A DNA stretch of 64,000 nucleotides from DYFT01 sp041695085 (GTDB lineage Bacteria; Bacteroidota; Ignavibacteria; UBA10030): assembly GCA_041695085.1 (NCBI GenBank), contig JBGFRO010000020.1, forward strand, positions 62,001 to 126,000, read 5' to 3'. A model generated the notes under the pieces. That model did no database searches. It saw only the letters and a program-made list of their open reading frames with translations, and had not been told where the DNA came from. Positions 32,055 through 39,825 of the stretch are shown one piece after another. Both the position numbers and the translations under genes were made by a program. Numbering within the stretch: the first letter of the stretch is position 1; every line of letters begins with the position of its first letter.

Positions 32055-32643
32055 GTCGCAACAACTTGGAAGGCAGAGTCGGAACACGACAAACCTTGCG
32101 ACGTGATGTGCGAGTTCGAGCTTTGAGGAATTCAGACAGTTTTCGCAACACCACTGTGGGCGAGAAGGCTTCTCGCCCTCCATTGTGCATAGCCTCACAA
32201 AAGAAAACGTGCCGAAATCAAACGCACGCGATGGCTGTTCCTCCACACCACTCACAATTTGACGTGGCAGGGTGGGCGGATGAGATGCAAGCATTCGTCT
32301 TCGGATTGGTTGACAACGACAAGACTATCGTCTTAAGAGGGAGGTAGATCATAAATGCACCGAACGAAAGGGGACTTTTATCAAGCGAGAGTGAGTGTAT
32401 GGATGAAACAAAGGGCCTGGAGGTTCCTCGCCGTTTCTCTTGTCTCTTATCGAAATCCTTGCTACATGAGTTCAGACCGTCTTTCTTCAAGTTTTTGAAG
32501 TCTCAGACAAGATCGCGGAAGTATCGTGATAACCGCCCTGAACATTCTCTTCTCAAGCGAAGCGGGAGATACAAATGGAAGGTAGATGGTTTCTCACTCC
32601 ACAAAATGTAAGCTGTTCTTAATGTGATGGAGAATTAAAACCT
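32055..32643. other. gene-free region with one hairpin
   Basis: No credible gene is visible in these 589 bases; the open frames lack motifs and ribosome sites. A hairpin at 32158-32178 resembles the one at 14525. The last 60 bases should hold the start signals of the propeller lipoprotein gene, but no promoter of the local pattern was found. Confidence 0.55.
32158..32178. repeat. REP-like 10-bp hairpin
   Basis: GGGCGAGAAG (32158-32167) and CTTCTCGCCC (32169-32178) are complementary with a single base between. The GGGCGA start and intergenic setting recall the hairpin at 14525-14551; neither has a T-tract. Confidence 0.55.
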
Positions 32644-33699
32644 ATGCTGCGATTCTACTTTTCTCTGACTCTTGGTTTACTCTTGCTGCAGGTAAGCTGT
32701 AAAGCTCCAACGGAGCCTGAGTTCAAAAACCCGCGAGAGTATTCATGGGAGGTAACGAAATTAACGTTCCCGAATGCGGGTGCGACACAAATGTACTCTA
32801 TCTGGGCCAGCAGTCCATCAGACGTTTATGTCACCGGCTTTAGCTCATTGCCGGGGGGCGAAATCTACCATTTTAACGGAGAACGCTGGCAACCGGTGAG
32901 GTTGCCTCCGGGATATAACTATTTGTGGGAGATTGTTGGCTTCGCGGCAAACGATATCTGGGTCGCGGCGGAAAAACCCTATTTGATTCCGAATGGTGGG
33001 GGCAAGACAACAGATAGCGCCGCGGTGCTTCATTATGATGGAGCACGCTGGACGCAAGTGCTGCCTTCGCATATGGGTGTGAGGGGATTGAAATCGATAG
33101 GAGGGACATCCTCACGAAGCCTGTATGTTGGATCGAGGGATGGGAGAGTTCTTCGATACAACGGTGTCTCATGGAGCGTTGATACATTGTATTTAGGACT
33201 TTCCTTGGTAGACATCGAGGGAGATGATACGCAGGCCTTCGCAGTAGGAAATACCTGGCGCGGCGCGCTGGACGATTCGATAATGTGTTTTCGCAAGAGT
33301 TTGAATACTTGGCAACTGATCGACATCCAAATCGAAACTAACTATTCATCGTCTCCGCGGTTCGGATCGAACGGATTATATTCTCCTCAAGCCGGCATCT
33401 TCTACAGTTGCGGTTACCTTGGGGTCTTCCGCTGGGAAGCAAACAAATGGGTGAAGGTGTTTAGTCCAATTGCATCGTTGATCGGGATTGAAGGAAATAG
33501 TCCGACAAACATTCTCACTGTTGGATGGCGTGACGGTCCTGTTGCTTACCACTGGGACGGTGTATCGTGGGAAGACCTCAAACTTCCGCACGGACTCATT
33601 CCCCAAGATGTTGCTTTGTATGATGTCTGGACAAACGGCAAGGAGGCTTTCATCGTCGGTAACAATGGAGCGGTATCGTATGTGCTGCATGGCAAATGA
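32644..33699 (+). CDS. beta-propeller-like lipoprotein
   Basis: 351 residues with a lipoprotein signal (MLRFYFSLTLGLLLLQVSCKAP, lipobox VSC). The mature protein is a series of about seven repeats with alternating strands and a conserved aspartate-tryptophan or valine wording: MYSIWASSPSDVYVTGFSS, LWEIVGFAANDIWVAAEKP, LKSIGGTSSRSLYVGSRDG and LIGIEGNSPTNILTVGWRDG. Each blade ends with an aromatic such as YHFNGERW or LHYDGARW. This is typical of secreted propeller proteins of Ignavibacteria-like bacteria whose function is unknown. A GGAG precedes ATG 32644. A decayed secreted-protein gene follows. Confidence 0.65.
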   Translation: MLRFYFSLTLGLLLLQVSCKAPTEPEFKNPREYSWEVTKLTFPNAGATQMYSIWASSPSDVYVTGFSSLPGGEIYHFNGERWQPVRLPPGYNYLWEIVGFAANDIWVAAEKPYLIPNGGGKTTDSAAVLHYDGARWTQVLPSHMGVRGLKSIGGTSSRSLYVGSRDGRVLRYNGVSWSVDTLYLGLSLVDIEGDDTQAFAVGNTWRGALDDSIMCFRKSLNTWQLIDIQIETNYSSSPRFGSNGLYSPQAGIFYSCGYLGVFRWEANKWVKVFSPIASLIGIEGNSPTNILTVGWRDGPVAYHWDGVSWEDLKLPHGLIPQDVALYDVWTNGKEAFIVGNNGAVSYVLHGK

Positions 33700-33753
33700 A
33701 AATGGGGAAAGAAAGTCTAAGGACTCGGGATGCGACAACGAAACCAGCAATAA

Positions 33754-34280
33754 ATAAATATAGAGGAGAAGAGTTATGAAAAGGCTCATTGGACGTATAC
33801 AAGCGATCCCTCTCTGAATATTTCTGAATCGGTGATTATCAGCTTTGGCTCCAATCACGTGGCATGGGCTCCATCTGGTTCTCGATCAATCAGTCTTATT
33901 CCGACCCGAACTACGTAAACGTCTTCGCCAATCCCGCTCCTCCACGACGCTCCGAAGACCAGAAGATGGTGAAGTCGGCCACACCCAGGGAATTCTCGAT
34001 CTCGAACTATCCGAACCCGTTCAATCCCTCAACGACGATTACTTTTGATCTTCCCGCAGATGCTTGGGTGACGTTGCATGTATTCGATTTACTTGGACGT
34101 GATGTTGTGACACTCTTGAATGCCACTCGAAGAGCGGGTAGACACAGCGTTCCTTGGCACGGCGTGGACAATCACGGTCAAACGGTACCGAGCGGCGTAT
34201 ACCTCTATCGATTTGCCGCATCTCCAACTAATGGGGGCATTCCTTACATTGCATTGGGCAAGCTTCTCTTCGCGAAGTAG
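33754..34280 (+). pseudogene. decayed secreted protein with type IX secretion sorting tail
   Basis: The 3' part (frame from 33864) encodes a complete type A sorting domain: ISNYPNPFNPSTTITFDLP, VTLHVFDLLGRDVVTLLN, SGVYLYRFAA and the terminal GKLLFAK. Such tails direct proteins through the type IX system to the cell surface. Upstream, the coding sense continues in another frame (KAHWTYTSDPSLNISESVII, then SFGSNHVAWA) with at least one frameshift, and a small ATG at 33776 with a good AGGAG runs into a stop after 13 codons. Only about 165 codons remain, far too few for a functional exported protein of this class, so the bulk of the gene is lost. Confidence 0.7.
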
Positions 34281-34314
34281 CGAGCCTGGCTCCTACCGTT
34301 CCAGTCGATTTCTC

Positions 34315-34346
34315 GCTCCTCAGTGCTTCATTGGGGAGCCTTTTTA
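34315..34346 (+). terminator. intrinsic terminator after the secreted-protein remnant
   Basis: GCTCCTCA (34315-34322) pairs with TGGGGAGC (34332-34339), with one G-U pair, followed by CTTTTTATT. It separates the remnant from the next promoter at 34372. Confidence 0.75.
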
Positions 34347-34371
34347 TTCGTTTGTCCGCCCAAAAAACGCC

Positions 34372-34402
34372 TTGATTGCCCCCTCTTTTTTTCCTACCTT
34401 TG
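34372..34402 (+). promoter_or_regulatory. promoter of the nucleotidyltransferase module
   Basis: TTG (34372-34374), 20 bases, TACCTTTG (34395-34402), matching the Bacteroidota -7 consensus TAnnTTTG exactly. It may also drive the downstream ffh operon, since no other promoter is obvious before it. Confidence 0.75.
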
Positions 34403-34426
34403 TGACCAAAATCTTTCGCATCTATC

Positions 34427-34473
34427 ACTTCCGAAATCTCGTCATTGCCGAAAATACGGGGGATTTCGGAAGT
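34427..34473. promoter_or_regulatory. perfect 12-bp inverted repeat, candidate operator
   Basis: ACTTCCGAAATC (34427-34438) and GATTTCGGAAGT (34462-34473) are perfect complements, 23 bases apart, between the promoter and the first gene of the module. It could be a two-site operator or an mRNA stem. No T-tract follows, so it is not an intrinsic terminator. Confidence 0.65.
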
Positions 34474-34496
34474 TTTGTTCTGCGGTGGTGGCAACT

Positions 34497-34706
34497 ATGG
34501 ACGCCTCAATGAAAGTGGTAGGTCGAAAACGCAAGAAAACCTACACGCGTGAAGAGATCGACGGGTTTCTTGAGTTGGTGATCGCCCTGCGTGGGAAGAA
34601 GCCTTTTATCCCCAAAGGAGTGCATTGCTTCACCTCATTTCGCGAGAGTAACGAGTGGTCAATCAAGATGATGGCACGAGGCTCGAATCAAGACCCCCAA
34701 CGATGA
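34497..34706 (+). CDS. small protein preceding a nucleotidyltransferase, putative antitoxin
   Basis: 69 residues: a basic start (MDASMKVVGRKRKKTYTREE), then IDGFLELVIALRGKKPFIPK, GVHCFTSFRESNEWSIKMMA and a short tail. It belongs to a recurring class of small proteins encoded just before nucleotidyltransferase genes, known to me only by that association. It shares a 4-base ATGA overlap with the next gene, the layout of a toxin-antitoxin pair. The promoter and a 12-bp inverted repeat directly upstream are consistent with self-regulation. Function is inferred, not shown. Confidence 0.6.
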   Translation: MDASMKVVGRKRKKTYTREEIDGFLELVIALRGKKPFIPKGVHCFTSFRESNEWSIKMMARGSNQDPQR

Positions 34707-35143
34707 AGGACCTCGTGGGGCTCTGTCGCGAGTTGAACCGATCTGGAGCCAAGTACATAGTGATTGGCGGGATGGCAATCATTCAGGCCGGATTCGTGAG
34801 AGCAACGGAGGATATAGATCTTCTGATCAGTCCTGAGCCCGACAATCAAGAGCGAGTGAAAGCTGCTTTGTTGAGTCTGCCAGATAAGGCAGTCCGTGAC
34901 GTTCGGCCGGACGATTTGCAGAGATACACGGTTGTAAGAATTGCAGATGAGTTTGTAGTCGACCTCATGCTCTCGGCAGGAGGTCTGACCTACGATCAGG
35001 CTCTTCCGCTGACTCGAAATGAACAGATTGATGGAGTAACGATTCCGTTCGCGTCAGCTCAATTGCTCTGGGCACTCAAACAAACGGGACGGGAGAAGGA
35101 CTCACTCGACCTTCTCTTTCTCAAGGATTTACTGAAAAAATAA
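34703..35143 (+). CDS. nucleotidyltransferase of the AbiEii/DUF6036 type, putative toxin
   Basis: 146 residues. The nucleotidyltransferase-fold start YIVIGGMAIIQAGFVRATED gives the conserved G-G motif and the metal-binding D-x-D in EDIDLLI, with a third acidic residue in EFVVDLMLSAGG. Such minimal enzymes transfer nucleotides to tRNA or proteins in AbiE and MenT-type toxin-antitoxin systems. The C-terminal part (PFASAQLLWALKQTGREKDS) matches the usual helix that ends the fold. Its ATG overlaps the stop of the small gene before it, and ffh starts only 8 bases after it. The active site looks intact. Confidence 0.7.
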   Translation: MKDLVGLCRELNRSGAKYIVIGGMAIIQAGFVRATEDIDLLISPEPDNQERVKAALLSLPDKAVRDVRPDDLQRYTVVRIADEFVVDLMLSAGGLTYDQALPLTRNEQIDGVTIPFASAQLLWALKQTGREKDSLDLLFLKDLLKK

Positions 35144-35151
35144 ACATCCGA

Positions 35152-36480
35152 ATGTTCGAAAGTCTTAGTCAAAAGCTCGAAGCAGTCTTCAAGAAGCTGC
35201 GCGGTGAGGGGAAGATCACCGAAGCAAACGTTGCCGAAACGCTTCGCGAGGTACGGCGAGTTCTGCTCGATGCCGACGTCAACTATAAAGTCGCCAAAGA
35301 GTTCATCGAAAACGTCCAGAAGCGTGCCGTCGGTCAAGAAGTTCTCACCAGCATCACACCCGGACAGCTTATCATCAAGATCATCTATGATGAGATGGTG
35401 AAGCTGTTGGGAGAGACGCGTGCCGATCTTCGCACTTCGCAAACGCCGCCGACGGTTATCCTGATCGCCGGTTTGCAGGGCTCGGGCAAAACGACCATTT
35501 CCGCAAAGCTCGCGAACTTTCTCAAAAGCAAAGGGAACAACCCGCTGCTTGTGGCGGCAGATGTTCATCGCCCGGCCGCCATCGACCAGCTCCAAACGCT
35601 CGGCAAGCAACTCGGTATTCCCGTCTATGCGGACCGTACAGCTGGAGCGGTGAAAATTGCGGGCGATTCGCTCGACTTCGCGCGCAAAAACATCCGGGAC
35701 ACGGTCATCATCGATACAGCAGGCCGACTGCATGTCGATGAGGAAATGATGAACGAGGTGGCGGCGATCAAGGAAGTGACTCGTCCCGATGAGATCCTCT
35801 TTGTGGTTGATGCCATGACAGGTCAGGACGCCGTCAACACGGCGAAGGCATTTCACGAGCGTCTCGACTTCGACGGGGTGGTGCTGACAAAATTGGATGG
35901 TGACAGTCGTGGCGGAGCGGCGCTGTCGATCCGAGCCGTTGTGCAGAAGCCGATCAAGTTCATCGGCGTGGGTGAGAAGTTGGACGCGCTGGAGCCGTTC
36001 CACCCTGAGCGGATCGCATCGCGCATTCTCGGTATGGGAGATATCGTCACCCTTGTAGAGAAGGCGCAGGAGCAGTTCGACCAACAGAAAGCGGTCCAGC
36101 TCGAAGAGAAACTTCGGAAATCGCAATTCACGCTGGAAGATTTCCTTGAGCAACTGCGGGAAGTAAAGAAGATGGGTCCACTCTCGCAGGTGCTCGCCAT
36201 GCTGCCGGGGGGGAATCGAATTCCGGCCGATGCGCAAGTGGATGAAAAGGCGCTCGTGCGGATCGAGGCGATGATCCAATCGATGACGAAAGAAGAACGT
36301 TTGCGTCCGTCGATTCTGAACGGAAGTCGCCGGCGCCGCATCGCCATGGGCAGCGGAACGACCGTGCAGGAGGTCAATCGACTCTTGAAGCAGTTCGAGG
36401 AGATGCAGAAGATGATGCGTCGGTTCAGCAAGGGGAATATGCGCAAGGCCATGCGGGGTCTGAAGCTGCCGGTGAATTAG
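35152..36480 (+). CDS. ffh: signal recognition particle protein Ffh (SRP54)
   Basis: 442 residues. N domain (about 1-90), GTPase G domain with GLQGSGKTT from residue 107, DTAGRLH at 188 and TKLDGD at 246, then a methionine-rich M domain ending LKQFEEMQKMMRRFSKGNMR that binds SRP RNA and signal sequences. It brings ribosomes translating membrane proteins to FtsY. It starts 8 bases after the nucleotidyltransferase gene, an unusual and probably recent neighbour, and is followed by rpsP, rimM, trmD and rplS, the common ffh-ribosome operon. Confidence 0.98.
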   Translation: MFESLSQKLEAVFKKLRGEGKITEANVAETLREVRRVLLDADVNYKVAKEFIENVQKRAVGQEVLTSITPGQLIIKIIYDEMVKLLGETRADLRTSQTPPTVILIAGLQGSGKTTISAKLANFLKSKGNNPLLVAADVHRPAAIDQLQTLGKQLGIPVYADRTAGAVKIAGDSLDFARKNIRDTVIIDTAGRLHVDEEMMNEVAAIKEVTRPDEILFVVDAMTGQDAVNTAKAFHERLDFDGVVLTKLDGDSRGGAALSIRAVVQKPIKFIGVGEKLDALEPFHPERIASRILGMGDIVTLVEKAQEQFDQQKAVQLEEKLRKSQFTLEDFLEQLREVKKMGPLSQVLAMLPGGNRIPADAQVDEKALVRIEAMIQSMTKEERLRPSILNGSRRRRIAMGSGTTVQEVNRLLKQFEEMQKMMRRFSKGNMRKAMRGLKLPVN

Positions 36481-36562
36481 GGAAGCGGAGTCCGAGAATA
36501 CAACCACGAACGAAATTGAGGATCACACATTCACATCATCGTATCTAACAAGAGGAGTAACA

Positions 36563-37000
36563 GTGGTACGTTTACGTCTACGACGAGAAGGTAAGAAGAA
36601 GCATCCGATCTACAAGATCGTGGCGGCCGATATGCGCTCGCCCCGGAACGGTCGGTTTATCGAGGCGGTCGGACAGTACGATCCGAACCTCAATCCATTT
36701 CGCCTGACGTTGAAGGAAGAGCGCATCTTCGATTGGTTGCGCAAAGGTGCGCAGCCGACCGACACGGTTCGGTCCCTCTTCCGGCGCAACGGTCTCTGGT
36801 TGCGCTGGACGCTGACGAAGCGCGGCGTCGAGGAGACGAAGAAGCAGGCGATCCTTGAACGATGGCAGATGGAGCAGGCCGAGCGTGCCAGACGCGACGC
36901 CGACCGCAAGGCGCGACGGGCGGAGAAGAAAAAGAAATCCGCCACGAAGCCAGCGGAAGCGACTGCTCCACCCGAAGCTGCCGCAGCGCCGGCGGGCTAA
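36563..37000 (+). CDS. rpsP: 30S ribosomal protein S16
   Basis: 145 residues. The conserved core VRLRLRREGKKKHPIYKIVA with RNGRFIEAVGQYDPN spans about the first 80 residues; the alanine/lysine-rich tail (RADRKARRAEKKKKSATKPA and on) is a C-terminal extension found in this phylum. GAGGAG lies 6 bases before the GTG start at 36563. Confidence 0.96.
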   Translation: MVRLRLRREGKKKHPIYKIVAADMRSPRNGRFIEAVGQYDPNLNPFRLTLKEERIFDWLRKGAQPTDTVRSLFRRNGLWLRWTLTKRGVEETKKQAILERWQMEQAERARRDADRKARRAEKKKKSATKPAEATAPPEAAAAPAG

Positions 37001-37107
37001 GATCGGTCGGCTTCACCCTCTGAGGAAGGATTGTTCCCACACGGAATCACGGTGGGTGCTGAGAAACGCAACGAAGCGGTGTCGAGCTTTCAGAACGGAG
37101 GTGGCCT

Positions 37108-37338
37108 ATGAAGGAATTCGTTGAATACGTTGCGAAGCATCTCGTCGACAAACCCGAGGCGGTGGTGGTGGAGCTTGAAGAGAAAGAGGACAAATTGATC
37201 TTCAAGCTCAGAGTAGAACAATCGGATGTGGGAAAGCTGATCGGAAAGAAGGGGCGCACGGCCTCTTCCTTCCGCGTCCTGCTCCGGGCCATCGCGGCCA
37301 AAGAGGGAAAGAAAGCCGTTCTGGACATCATCGGCTAA
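37108..37338 (+). CDS. khpA: KH-domain RNA-binding protein KhpA
   Basis: 76 residues with a single KH domain; the GxxG loop is in VGKLIGKKGRTASSFRVLLR. KhpA partners with KhpB (Jag) in other bacteria to control mRNA and division-related proteins. GGAGG lies 6 bases before ATG 37108. It sits between rpsP and rimM as in many genomes. Confidence 0.92.
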   Translation: MKEFVEYVAKHLVDKPEAVVVELEEKEDKLIFKLRVEQSDVGKLIGKKGRTASSFRVLLRAIAAKEGKKAVLDIIG

Positions 37339-37345
37339 GCTAAGC

Positions 37346-37882
37346 ATGAAACACAACGTCGAGGTCCCCGCTCCGGACGATCTGATCGCCATCGGACGGA
37401 TCACACGTAGTGTCGGCATCAAAGGCGAAGTGCGGGTGACGTTGTTAACGGACGATGCAGACCGTTTCACCAATCTGCGTCGCGTCTGGGGAGGCAACTC
37501 GCCGGCTTCGGTTCAGCTCCTCAATCTTCGACGCTCGCGCTCTGGCCGCGCAGATGTCGTTCTCCTCTTTGAAGAGATTGATTCTCGTACCGCTGCAGAT
37601 GCCTGGCGCGGCAAGTACTTGTTCGTTCCATCGTCAGACGCCCTGAAGCCGAAGCGCGGCAGTTACCGTATCGATGATATCGTTGGCCTTCAGGTGGTGA
37701 GCGTTGAGGGAGAAACCCTCGGAGTTGTGAAGGAGGTCATGCAGCTCCCCGCAAACGATGTGTGGGTGGTGCTGCACGACGGGAAAGAAATATTGCTCCC
37801 CGCTATCAAACAAGTTGTGCAACGGGTCGACCTTGAAGCAGGTCGCGTGGTGATCAATCCAATGGAGGGATTGTTCGAGTGA
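37346..37882 (+). CDS. rimM: ribosome maturation factor RimM
   Basis: 178 residues: the N-terminal barrel begins LIAIGRITRSVGIKGEVRVT and the C-terminal PRC-barrel holds LGVVKEVMQLPANDVWVVLH and LLPAIKQVVQRVDL. RimM helps assemble the head of the 30S subunit and binds S19. It follows khpA by 7 bases and overlaps trmD by 4 bases. Confidence 0.95.
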   Translation: MKHNVEVPAPDDLIAIGRITRSVGIKGEVRVTLLTDDADRFTNLRRVWGGNSPASVQLLNLRRSRSGRADVVLLFEEIDSRTAADAWRGKYLFVPSSDALKPKRGSYRIDDIVGLQVVSVEGETLGVVKEVMQLPANDVWVVLHDGKEILLPAIKQVVQRVDLEAGRVVINPMEGLFE

Positions 37883-38571
37883 TGAGGATCGACATTGTTA
37901 CCGGAGTGCCGAGACTTCTTGAGAGTCCCTTTGAAGAAAGCATCCTCAAGCGTGCACAGGAGAAGGGAAAGGTTGAGATCGTCGTGCACGATTTGCGCAA
38001 CTTCACGCACGATAAACACAAGACGATCGACGACACCCCTTACGGAGGAGGAGCGGGGATGGTGCTCAAACCCGAACCCCTCTTCGAGTGTGTGGAGCAT
38101 CTGAAGGCCCAGCGATCGTATGACGAGATCATCCTCATGTCGGCCGATGGAGAAAAGCTCCAGCAGCGAATCGCTAATGAGCTCTCGCTGAAGTCGAATC
38201 TTCTCATCATCTGTGGTCATTACAAAGGCGTGGATGATCGCGTACGACAAGCGCTGGTGACGAGGGAAATCTCGATTGGGGACTATGTGCTGACGGGAGG
38301 AGAACTAGCCGCGGCGGTGCTGGTCGATGCGGTCGTGCGATTAGTGCCCGGCGTGCTGAACGATGCGGAATCGGCTTTGAGCGATTCCTTTCAGGACGGC
38401 CTGCTCGGAGCTCCCGAATACACCCGCCCGCCTGAGTATCGCGGCATGAAAGTTCCGGAGGTATTGATTTCGGGCAACCACAAAGAGATCGAAGCGTGGC
38501 GCACCGAGCAGCGCCTGCAGCGGACGAAGCAACGCCGCGCCGACTTGCTGGATCGGACATCGAAAGTGTAA
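37879..38571 (+). CDS. trmD: tRNA (guanine-N1)-methyltransferase TrmD
   Basis: 230 residues. The deep trefoil knot of the SPOUT fold shows PYGGGAGMVLKPEPLFE, LIICGHYKGVDDRVRQ and ISIGDYVLTGGELAAAVLVD, with the C-terminal PPEYRGMKVPEVLISGNH. It makes m1G37 in tRNA and prevents frameshifting. Length is normal. It overlaps rimM by 4 bases and rplS follows after 33 bases. Confidence 0.97.
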   Translation: MMRIDIVTGVPRLLESPFEESILKRAQEKGKVEIVVHDLRNFTHDKHKTIDDTPYGGGAGMVLKPEPLFECVEHLKAQRSYDEIILMSADGEKLQQRIANELSLKSNLLIICGHYKGVDDRVRQALVTREISIGDYVLTGGELAAAVLVDAVVRLVPGVLNDAESALSDSFQDGLLGAPEYTRPPEYRGMKVPEVLISGNHKEIEAWRTEQRLQRTKQRRADLLDRTSKV

Positions 38572-38604
38572 ATCATCTACTGAATTCAATCTGGAGAAGA
38601 AACC

Positions 38605-38946
38605 ATGGATAAGTTGAAACTGGTCGAAGCAACTCAATTGAAGTCGGACCGTTCCGAGTTTGGTCCGGGCGACACGGTCAACGTGCACGTCCGTGTAGTC
38701 GAAGGGGATAAAGAACGCATTCAACAGTTTCAGGGTGTTGTGATCAGCAAGCGCGGCTCTGGTGTCAACACCACGTTCACGGTACGGAAGATTTCGGATG
38801 GCGTCGGCGTCGAGCGTGTGTTTCCTCTGCACTCCCCTCGCATTGCGAAGATCGAGCGTGTGAAGGAGGGGAAGGTCCGTCGCGCGAAGCTCTACTACCT
38901 GCGACGGCTTGCCGCAAAGGCGGTGACGCAAAAGACAAGCGCCTGA
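38605..38946 (+). CDS. rplS: 50S ribosomal protein L19
   Basis: 113 residues with the L19 core: FGPGDTVNVHVRVVEGDKER, VVISKRGSGVNTTFTVRKIS and ERVFPLHSPRIAKIERV, then RRAKLYYLRRLAAKA. L19 sits at the 30S-50S interface. GGAGAAG lies 7 bases before the ATG. Confidence 0.97.
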   Translation: MDKLKLVEATQLKSDRSEFGPGDTVNVHVRVVEGDKERIQQFQGVVISKRGSGVNTTFTVRKISDGVGVERVFPLHSPRIAKIERVKEGKVRRAKLYYLRRLAAKAVTQKTSA

Positions 38947-38949
38947 GGC

Positions 38950-39780
38950 ATGCCGTTTCGTCTCGGCGTTCCGGAGGCTGCCTATCTGCAGCCGCTCTTG
39001 CTGCAACTTCCCTCCGAGGTGCAACTGCATACCGACGCGCCTGCGCAGCTCGCGCTCAAGTTTCGTGATCGCATCCCGCCGCTTGACGAGGCGGGATGCG
39101 CTTTTTTATCCCCCCTCGATTATGCCCGCCACGGGGCGGACTACCGCATTCTGCCCGGCTCTGCCGTTTCCTCTTCCGCCCCAAACGGCTCGATTCGTCT
39201 CTACGTCAAAAGCGGTTTGAGCAATATCTCCTCGGTTGCAGTTGATGTCCGATTCACGTCCGAAATCATCCTCGCAAGGATCATCCTGATGGAGAAATTT
39301 CCGAACCTTGCATCACGCGAAGGCAATATCCAATTCATTCCGATGATGGCCGGGCTCCATGGCATGTTGGCCAAAGCGGATGCAGCGTTGATCGTCAATC
39401 CCACTCCTCTCTCTCATAGGTCTGACATCTTTGCGCTCGATCTCGTCGAAGAATGGAATGATCTGACTGAACTTCCGTATGTCTATGGATTTTGGGTCGG
39501 TCGCGACGAGAGTGAGGAAGATCCGATCCTTGGAAGACTTCGCTCTGCCTTCTCTGTCGATGACATCCGACGGAAGAGTGCCGCTGCCCGAATTGCTCAA
39601 CGCTATTCCATCTCACATTCCGATGCAGAAGACTACCTTGCGGCATTCTCCTATCTCTTCGGCAAAGAGCAGAAAGAAAGTCTTTCGGAGTTCATTCACT
39701 ACGCCTTCTACCACGGCGTCATCCCCGATGTTCCGGAGATCAACTTCTTCGAGGATTCTTCCGCTTCGTCACTGAATTGA
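38950..39780 (+). CDS. MqnA/MqnD-type (chorismate dehydratase-like) protein
   Basis: 276 residues of the periplasmic-binding-protein-like fold used by the futalosine menaquinone enzymes. Recognisable blocks are AGCAFLSPLDYARHGADYRI, the lobe joining segment ADAALIVNPTPLS and DLVEEWNDLTELPYVYGFWV, followed by the helical DIRRKSAAARIAQRYSISHS region. In true MqnA the first lobe usually reads GDAAL; here the motif is VNPTPL, so a diverged or different activity is possible. It starts 4 bases after rplS, the end of the ffh operon. No mqnB, C or E is nearby. Confidence 0.6.
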   Translation: MPFRLGVPEAAYLQPLLLQLPSEVQLHTDAPAQLALKFRDRIPPLDEAGCAFLSPLDYARHGADYRILPGSAVSSSAPNGSIRLYVKSGLSNISSVAVDVRFTSEIILARIILMEKFPNLASREGNIQFIPMMAGLHGMLAKADAALIVNPTPLSHRSDIFALDLVEEWNDLTELPYVYGFWVGRDESEEDPILGRLRSAFSVDDIRRKSAAARIAQRYSISHSDAEDYLAAFSYLFGKEQKESLSEFIHYAFYHGVIPDVPEINFFEDSSASSLN

Positions 39781-39806
39781 TTTTCCCCCATTTTTCGGTA
39801 CATTTG
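39777..39806 (+). promoter_or_regulatory. promoter of recN
   Basis: TTG (39777-39779), 19 bases, TACATTTG (39799-39806), placed 20 bases before the recN ATG and overlapping the mqnA-like stop codon. Such a short leader leaves little room for an additional ribosome site. Confidence 0.6.
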
Positions 39807-39825
39807 AGCCGATTCTCACCAGCTT

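Noticed and set aside
33776..33817. A 13-codon peptide with a strong ribosome site before the secreted-protein remnant
   Set aside because: It has no motif and is best explained as the abandoned start of the decayed gene.
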